Source: CANLWN01 sp039815505 (GTDB lineage: Bacteria > Bacteroidota > Bacteroidia > Flavobacteriales > Flavobacteriaceae). Taken from it: a stretch of 10,681 bases of DNA. Under the pieces are notes generated by a model. The model was not told where the DNA came from and made no database searches. It saw only the letters and a program-made list of their open reading frames with translations. Of this stretch, positions 6,832 through 10,681 are shown in pieces. Positions within the stretch are counted from its first letter, which is position 1, and each line of letters opens with the position of its first letter. A program made the translations under genes and the position numbers. The stretch covers positions 1 through 10,681 of the forward strand of contig JBCBZE010000092.1 in NCBI GenBank assembly GCA_039815505.1, in the 5' to 3' direction.

Positions 6832-7692
6832 ATGGCAAACTTAAAAGAAATACGAAATAGGATAGCATCGGTATCTTCTACCATGCAGATAACCAGTGCC
6901 ATGAAAATGGTATCTGCCGCCAAGTTGAAGAAAGCCCAAGATGCTATTACCGCTATGCGTCCTTATGCAGATAAGCTTACCGAGTTATTGCAGAGCTTAA
7001 GTGCAAGTTTGGATGCGGATTCCGGAAGTAAGTTTTCAGATAATCGGGAGGTTCGTAAAGTACTGGTAGTTGCCATAACCTCCAATCGCGGGCTATGTGG
7101 TGCCTTTAACACCAATATTATCAAGCAAGGGCTGGAGCTGACAAACGAGGTGTATACCGATAAACAAGTGGATTTTCTTTGTATAGGTAAAAAAGCCAAT
7201 GACATTTTAGGGAAGAAGCATAATGTTATAGCGAACCACAGTGCTGTTTTTGATGAGTTGACATTCGATAATGTAGCGCTTGTTGCCGAAGAACTAATGA
7301 GTCTATTTGTAGATGGCACATATGATAAGATAGAGATTGTATACAATAAGTTCAAAAATGCCGCTACCCAAATCGTAATGACGGAGCAATTTTTACCCAT
7401 TGTACCTGTTGAAGGAAAAACGGAATCAAATACGGACTATATTTTTGAACCTTCCAAGTCCGAAATTGTAGAACAGTTGATTCCTAAATCCTTAAAGACA
7501 CAATTGTTTAAATCGGTAAGAGACTCTTTTGCCAGTGAGCACGGTGCTCGGATGACGGCCATGCACAAGGCTACGGATAATGCAACGGAATTAAGAGATC
7601 AGTTAAAATTAACGTATAATAAGGCAAGACAAGCGGCCATCACTAATGAGATTTTAGAAATTGTTGGTGGTGCGGAGGCCTTGAACAACTAA
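6832..7692 (+). CDS. atpG: F0F1 ATP synthase subunit gamma
   Basis: Gamma is the central rotor shaft that turns within alpha3beta3. It is 286 residues long, essentially the E. coli length (287). The N-terminal coiled-coil helix carries the hallmark STMQITSAMKMVSAAKL (about 16-32). The central Rossmann-like domain has ITSNRGLCGAFN (about 82-93). The C-terminal helix carries RMTAMHKATDNA and ends with ARQAAITNEILEIVGGA (about 265-281). The start at 6832 is set by the conserved MANLKEIRNRI N-terminus and the A-rich leader shared with atpA. It is the last gene of the operon, and a strong terminator starts 27 bp after its stop. Confidence 0.97.
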   Translation: MANLKEIRNRIASVSSTMQITSAMKMVSAAKLKKAQDAITAMRPYADKLTELLQSLSASLDADSGSKFSDNREVRKVLVVAITSNRGLCGAFNTNIIKQGLELTNEVYTDKQVDFLCIGKKANDILGKKHNVIANHSAVFDELTFDNVALVAEELMSLFVDGTYDKIEIVYNKFKNAATQIVMTEQFLPIVPVEGKTESNTDYIFEPSKSEIVEQLIPKSLKTQLFKSVRDSFASEHGARMTAMHKATDNATELRDQLKLTYNKARQAAITNEILEIVGGAEALNN

Positions 7693-7718
7693 GGTTCTGT
7701 AATCTTACGTATGTAAAG

Positions 7719-7752
7719 AACAAAAAATCCACAGTCATGTGGATTTTTTGTT
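7719..7752. terminator. Bidirectional rho-independent terminator between atpG and the sulfatase gene
   Basis: The left arm (7719-7733) and right arm (7738-7752) form a perfect 15-bp stem around the loop GTCA. The core is ATCCACA/TGTGGAT, flanked by six A residues on the left and six T on the right. The poly-T run lies inside the right arm, and read from the other strand the A run becomes a U-tract as well. It lies 27 bp after the atpG stop (+) and 24 bp after the sulfatase stop (-), so it can end both convergent transcripts. Confidence 0.9.
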
Positions 7753-7775
7753 TTAACAACATGAAGTTTTTAGCC

Positions 7776-9437
7776 CTAATGATTGCCTTTTTTCTTATTT
7801 AAAGGGGAATCAATATTGTTTTTCTCGTGCAAATCAATATAATACTGGTCCAATTCCTCCGAATCCTTGTATTGTACCCGCAGGTCCGCTAGTTTACTTT
7901 TTAATTCGGCAACAACATCGGCATAGGCCGGATCTTCATAAACATTATTCATTTCGTTGGGATCCTTTTTACGATCATAGAGCTCCCACTCATCTATATC
8001 ATGGTAAAAATGAGCCAATTTGTAATCAATGGTAACGATACCGTAATGCCTTTTCACTTGATGTACCGCGGGGTATTCGTAATAATGATAATATACGGCA
8101 TCCCTGTTCCAATCCCCATTTTTACCAGTCAATAGGGGCATCAAGCTTTCACCTTGCATGTCCTCAGGAGCCTTAATTTGGGCCGCTTCCAGAAAAGTTT
8201 GGGCAAAATCAAGGTTTTGTACCATTTGCTCATTGGTAATACCTGCTTTTATTTCATTGGGCCATCTAACCAATAAAGGCGTCTTAAAAGATTCATCATA
8301 AATAAAACGTTTATCGAACCAACCGTGTTCCCCTAAGTAAAAACCTTGATCGGAAGTGTAAACGACCATAGTATTATCCGCAAGTTGACTTTCGTCCAAA
8401 TAATCCAGTACCCTTCCTACATTATCGTCTACAGATGAAATGCAGGCCAAATAATCTTGCATATAACGTTGGTACTTCCAACGCATTTTTTCTTCAGTGG
8501 TCATCGACGGCCAGTTTTTCTTAAAATCTTGATTAATGGAGTCCAAAATTGGATCATATAAGGCCTTTTGAGATTCATCGGCACGCCCATAAGGCCCATA
8601 AAAGCCATTGTCATACTCTCTCACTTTAGGTTCTAAATTAGGCATGGAGGCCGTAGTTTCCGGTCGAATTTTACTGTCATGATTGTACATCATATCATAT
8701 AACAAGTTCATCTCAGCGGTTTTCGCTGCGGTACCCCTGTTTTCATAGGTGTCGAAAAGTGATGCAGGCTCTGGAAATTTCTTATGGGCGAATTCTTTGA
8801 ATTTTTCCGGACTTGGCCACCATGGACGATGTGGGGCCTTATGCAAATACATCAACATAAAAGGTTTTTCAGGATCTCTTTTTTTATCTATCCAATCGAT
8901 GGTCAGGTCGGTTATGATATCCGTGACATAACCCTTAATTGTAGTCGTATCGCCCGTGGTAGTTATAAAATCAGGGTTAATATAAAATCCCTGACCTGGC
9001 AAAATCATAAATTCGTCCACACCTTTTGGATTATTCCCAAAATGCAGTTTTCCAAACATAGCGGTCTGATAACCTGCGTTTTGAAAAAGTTGTGGAAAGG
9101 TAATCTGGGTAGAATCAAAAGGCATTTGATTGTCTATCTTTCCATTGATATGGGTGTGCTTGCCCGTAAGTATGGTAGCTCGCGAAGGGGCACATATGGA
9201 ATTGGAAACACAAGCGTTGGTAAATGTAATCCCACCCTTGGCAATCCTATCGATATTAGGTGTCACGATAAGCTTATCGCTATAAGCGCTTATGGCTTGA
9301 TAAGCATGGTCATCGGACATAATAAAAATGATGTTCGGCTTTTCCTTGACCACAAGTTGTTTTTCTTTTTTTTCCGCACAAGAGAAAATGCTTAGGAAAG
9401 TGGAGAAAATCACAAGTCGTCCGGTAATGGTTTTCAT
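7776..9437 (-). CDS. S1-family (formylglycine-type) sulfatase, predicted lipoprotein
   Basis: A 553-residue type I sulfatase that would hydrolyse sulfate esters, probably on a polysaccharide, outside the cytoplasm. The N-terminus is a lipoprotein-like signal (FLSIFSC, predicted lipidated C20) followed by a charged linker. The metal site begins with SDDH (D42, D43). The signature C82-APSR-ATILTG contains the cysteine that a sulfatase-maturating enzyme converts to formylglycine. Other likely active-site residues are K130 and H132 (FGKLHFG), H203 (KAPHRPW), D363-Q364 (TSDQGFYLGEHG) and K376 (FDKR). A C-terminal subdomain follows from about 440, including ELYDRKKDPNEMNN. The SDQGF.LGEHGW.DKR pattern resembles glycosaminoglycan or mucin N-acetylglucosamine-6-sulfatase-type enzymes, but I cannot fix the subfamily or substrate. 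No SusC/SusD or glycoside hydrolase gene is adjacent, and no maturase is in the window. It converges with atpG and diverges from the hydrolase gene. Confidence 0.92.
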   Translation of the reverse strand: MKTITGRLVIFSTFLSIFSCAEKKEKQLVVKEKPNIIFIMSDDHAYQAISAYSDKLIVTPNIDRIAKGGITFTNACVSNSICAPSRATILTGKHTHINGKIDNQMPFDSTQITFPQLFQNAGYQTAMFGKLHFGNNPKGVDEFMILPGQGFYINPDFITTTGDTTTIKGYVTDIITDLTIDWIDKKRDPEKPFMLMYLHKAPHRPWWPSPEKFKEFAHKKFPEPASLFDTYENRGTAAKTAEMNLLYDMMYNHDSKIRPETTASMPNLEPKVREYDNGFYGPYGRADESQKALYDPILDSINQDFKKNWPSMTTEEKMRWKYQRYMQDYLACISSVDDNVGRVLDYLDESQLADNTMVVYTSDQGFYLGEHGWFDKRFIYDESFKTPLLVRWPNEIKAGITNEQMVQNLDFAQTFLEAAQIKAPEDMQGESLMPLLTGKNGDWNRDAVYYHYYEYPAVHQVKRHYGIVTIDYKLAHFYHDIDEWELYDRKKDPNEMNNVYEDPAYADVVAELKSKLADLRVQYKDSEELDQYYIDLHEKNNIDSPLNKKKGNH

Positions 9438-9595
9438 GAGAGGATTATTTGATTATCCTAAAGTTACTAAAAATGAACGCTCCTTTTTGTGGGATTTTAC
9501 TTCTGAATACTTTGATAGGAAAATATATTGAAGTTTTTATGTAACATTTTTAAAGAATTGTATCAAAAGGTAAAATCATATTAAAATAAGATGAC
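9438..9595. other. Divergent intergenic region between sulfatase and hydrolase genes
   Basis: This 158-bp AT-rich gap must hold the start signals of both divergent genes. On the plus strand the best candidate lies at 9486-9514 (listed separately). On the minus strand, TAACTTTA (reverse complement of 9459-9466) comes within one base of a -7 element, but no TTTG sits at the right distance, so no sulfatase promoter can be assigned. I see no clear operator palindrome. Confidence 0.4.
9486..9514 (+). promoter_or_regulatory. Candidate promoter for the hydrolase-sigma factor unit
   Basis: TTTG at 9486-9489 is followed after 18 bp by TACTTTG at 9508-9514. This approximates TTTG-N19-TANNTTTG, but the -7 element has one spacer base too few. 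Transcription would begin near 9520, about 75 nt upstream of the ATG at 9596. It is weaker than the atpB promoter and offered as a candidate only. Confidence 0.35.
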
Positions 9596-10441
9596 ATGAA
9601 TACACTGAAAAGTACATTATTAATCGTATTGTTAAGCTTTTGTATTGCCAGTAAGGCGCAAAACGAACCTTTTGAAGTAAAAGTAATGGGGGAGGGCCAA
9701 CCCATATTGTTGTTCCCGGGATTTACCTGTACCGGGGATGTGTGGAAAGAAACGGTAGAGGAGATTTCCCAAAATTATCAATGCCATGTATTTACATTTG
9801 CGGGTTTTGGGGGGTTAGCTCCTATAGAGAAACCCTGGCTACCGAAAATCAAGCAAGGGGTTATAGACTATGTTTCCGAGAACAAACTCATTGACCCTAT
9901 AGTGGTAGGTCATAGTCTAGGGGGAACTTTAGGGTTATGGCTGGCCTCTGAGGAAAATAGTCTCTTTGCCAAAATAATTGTGGTGGATGCCTTACCCTCC
10001 ACAGGAGCGTTAATGATACCCAACTTTAAAAGTGAAAATATGGTGTATGATTCCCCGTATAACAAACAAATGCTTGCTATGGAAGATGATACGTTTAAGC
10101 AAACAGCCACCCAGATGGCTTCTTTTATGACGCTTACGGAGGAAAAAAGACCACAATTGATCGATTGGATCTTACAATCAGATCGTGAAACCTATGTCTA
10201 TGGTTATACGGACTTGTTAAAGTTAGATTTAAGAGAGGACATTTCTAAAATCACAAGCCCGGTTACTATTTTAGCAGCGACATATCCATATGGTATGGAA
10301 GGGGCAAAACAAACATATACGATGCAGTATAAAAATTTAAAATCCTATGATATAGATTATGCGGAAGGTTCGGCACATTTTATTATGTACGACAGGCCAG
10401 AGTGGTTTTTAAATAAGATCAAAGAGGAATTAAGCCAATAA
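9596..10441 (+). CDS. Exported alpha/beta hydrolase
   Basis: A 281-residue alpha/beta-hydrolase-fold protein with a type I signal peptide (about 1-21, hydrophobic LLIVLLSFCIA then SKAQ), so it is predicted to be periplasmic or secreted. The fold landmarks are the oxyanion-loop segment LLFPGFTC (38-45), the nucleophile elbow GHSLGG with S107, and the late histidine H261 in SAHFIMYDRP. The catalytic acid is not obvious. The usual position after strand 7 reads AATYPYGMEG without a clear Asp, leaving E235 or D131 (after strand 6, IIVVDALP) as candidates. Substrate is unknown; an esterase, lipase or lactonase-like activity would fit the fold. It is followed with no gap by an ECF sigma factor gene in the same frame, so the two are very likely cotranscribed. 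The start at 9596 is supported by the signal peptide, and no Shine-Dalgarno motif is seen. Confidence 0.85.
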   Translation: MNTLKSTLLIVLLSFCIASKAQNEPFEVKVMGEGQPILLFPGFTCTGDVWKETVEEISQNYQCHVFTFAGFGGLAPIEKPWLPKIKQGVIDYVSENKLIDPIVVGHSLGGTLGLWLASEENSLFAKIIVVDALPSTGALMIPNFKSENMVYDSPYNKQMLAMEDDTFKQTATQMASFMTLTEEKRPQLIDWILQSDRETYVYGYTDLLKLDLREDISKITSPVTILAATYPYGMEGAKQTYTMQYKNLKSYDIDYAEGSAHFIMYDRPEWFLNKIKEELSQ

Positions 10442-10681
10442 ATGAAGGAGCTCAAGTCTTTTTTTGAAGAAGTGTATCGTTCCAATTATCCAAAAGTGGT
10501 ACGCCTTTGTACGGGCTACTTGAACGGAGATGGGGACATCGCCAAAGATGTGGCACAGGAAGTATTTGTCAAAGTTTGGCAACATCTTGAATCTTTTCGT
10601 GAGGAGTCCAGTATTTCCACGTGGATTTATCGAATCTCGGTCAACACTTGTCTTTTACATATAAGAGATAACAAAAAGAAG
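10442..10681 (+). CDS. ECF-type RNA polymerase sigma-70 factor, 3'-truncated by window edge
   Basis: Exactly 80 codons are visible before the right edge, starting MKELKSFFEEVYR. The sequence is sigma region 2 of an ECF (group 4) factor: a first helix with YPKVVRLCTGYLNG, the DVAQEVFVKVWQHL segment that binds the core enzyme, then SSISTWIYRISVNTCLLHIRD, corresponding to the -10-recognising part, followed by a basic NKKK stretch. Region 4 lies outside the window. The ATG follows the hydrolase TAA directly and in the same frame. AAGGAG at 10445-10450 is inside the gene and is not its ribosome binding site, so translation probably depends on termination-reinitiation after the hydrolase. Bacteroidota ECF genes are often followed by an anti-sigma gene, but none is visible here. 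Confidence 0.9.
   Translation, partial: MKELKSFFEEVYRSNYPKVVRLCTGYLNGDGDIAKDVAQEVFVKVWQHLESFREESSISTWIYRISVNTCLLHIRDNKKK

Noticed and set aside
6963..7400. A 145-codon open frame on the minus strand within atpG
   Set aside because: It is low-complexity and Ser/Leu-rich, typical of an antisense shadow, with no family resemblance.
8784..9395. A 203-codon open frame on the plus strand, antisense to the sulfatase gene
   Set aside because: It has no recognisable domain, an odd composition (runs of Phe and Ile), and lies wholly inside a well-supported sulfatase frame with intact catalytic motifs.
1..10681. CRISPR arrays, tRNA/rRNA genes, insertion sequences, attachment sites or defence systems
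   Set aside because: I saw no direct-repeat arrays, no cloverleaf or rRNA-like stretch, and no transposase, integrase or known defence motifs; nearly all of the window is explained by the listed genes.

Overview
The window is a chromosomal segment from a member of the Bacteroidota, most likely a Flavobacteriaceae species and plausibly marine. The signs are a gliding/type IX secretion lipoprotein of the SprE/PorW type, an F-type ATPase operon with no beta or epsilon genes, a TTTG-N19-TANNTTTG promoter, A-rich translation starts mostly lacking Shine-Dalgarno motifs, and a secreted S1-family sulfatase. No tRNA, rRNA, CRISPR array, insertion sequence or phage gene was seen.

Layout. Positions 1-2499 (+) hold a tightly packed or overlapping set: the C-terminal half of a SprE/PorW-like TPR lipoprotein (cut by the left edge), a bactofilin, an AtpZ/AtpI-type two-helix membrane protein and a four-helix membrane protein of the DUF6168 type. 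A near-perfect Bacteroidota promoter at 2518-2548 starts the ATP synthase genes proper: atpB (a), atpE (c), atpF (b), atpH (delta), atpA (alpha) and atpG (gamma), ending at 7692. A 15-bp hairpin between atpE and atpF may help set the high c-subunit dose. A strong, probably bidirectional terminator at 7719-7752 separates the operon from a convergent gene. atpD (beta) and atpC (epsilon) are absent and must lie elsewhere for a working enzyme, as is usual in this phylum.

Positions 7776-9437 (-) encode an S1-family, formylglycine-type lipoprotein sulfatase. A 158-bp divergent intergenic region follows. An exported alpha/beta hydrolase (9596-10441, +) comes next, and it abuts, in the same frame and with no gap (TAA-ATG), an ECF-type sigma-70 factor cut by the right edge (10442-10681).

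How the genes work together. The six atp genes encode all of F0 (a, b, c) plus delta, alpha and gamma of F1. The two small membrane proteins upstream sit where AtpI/AtpZ assembly or accessory factors are found in other bacteria. The c-subunit residues argue for proton rather than sodium coupling. The sulfatase and the hydrolase/sigma pair look like separate accessory units. Most of the window is ordinary core genome. The points most worth a second look are the intercistronic hairpin, the periplasmic His-rich domain and His/Glu swap of subunit a, the unassigned membrane protein before atpB, and the hydrolase-sigma junction.
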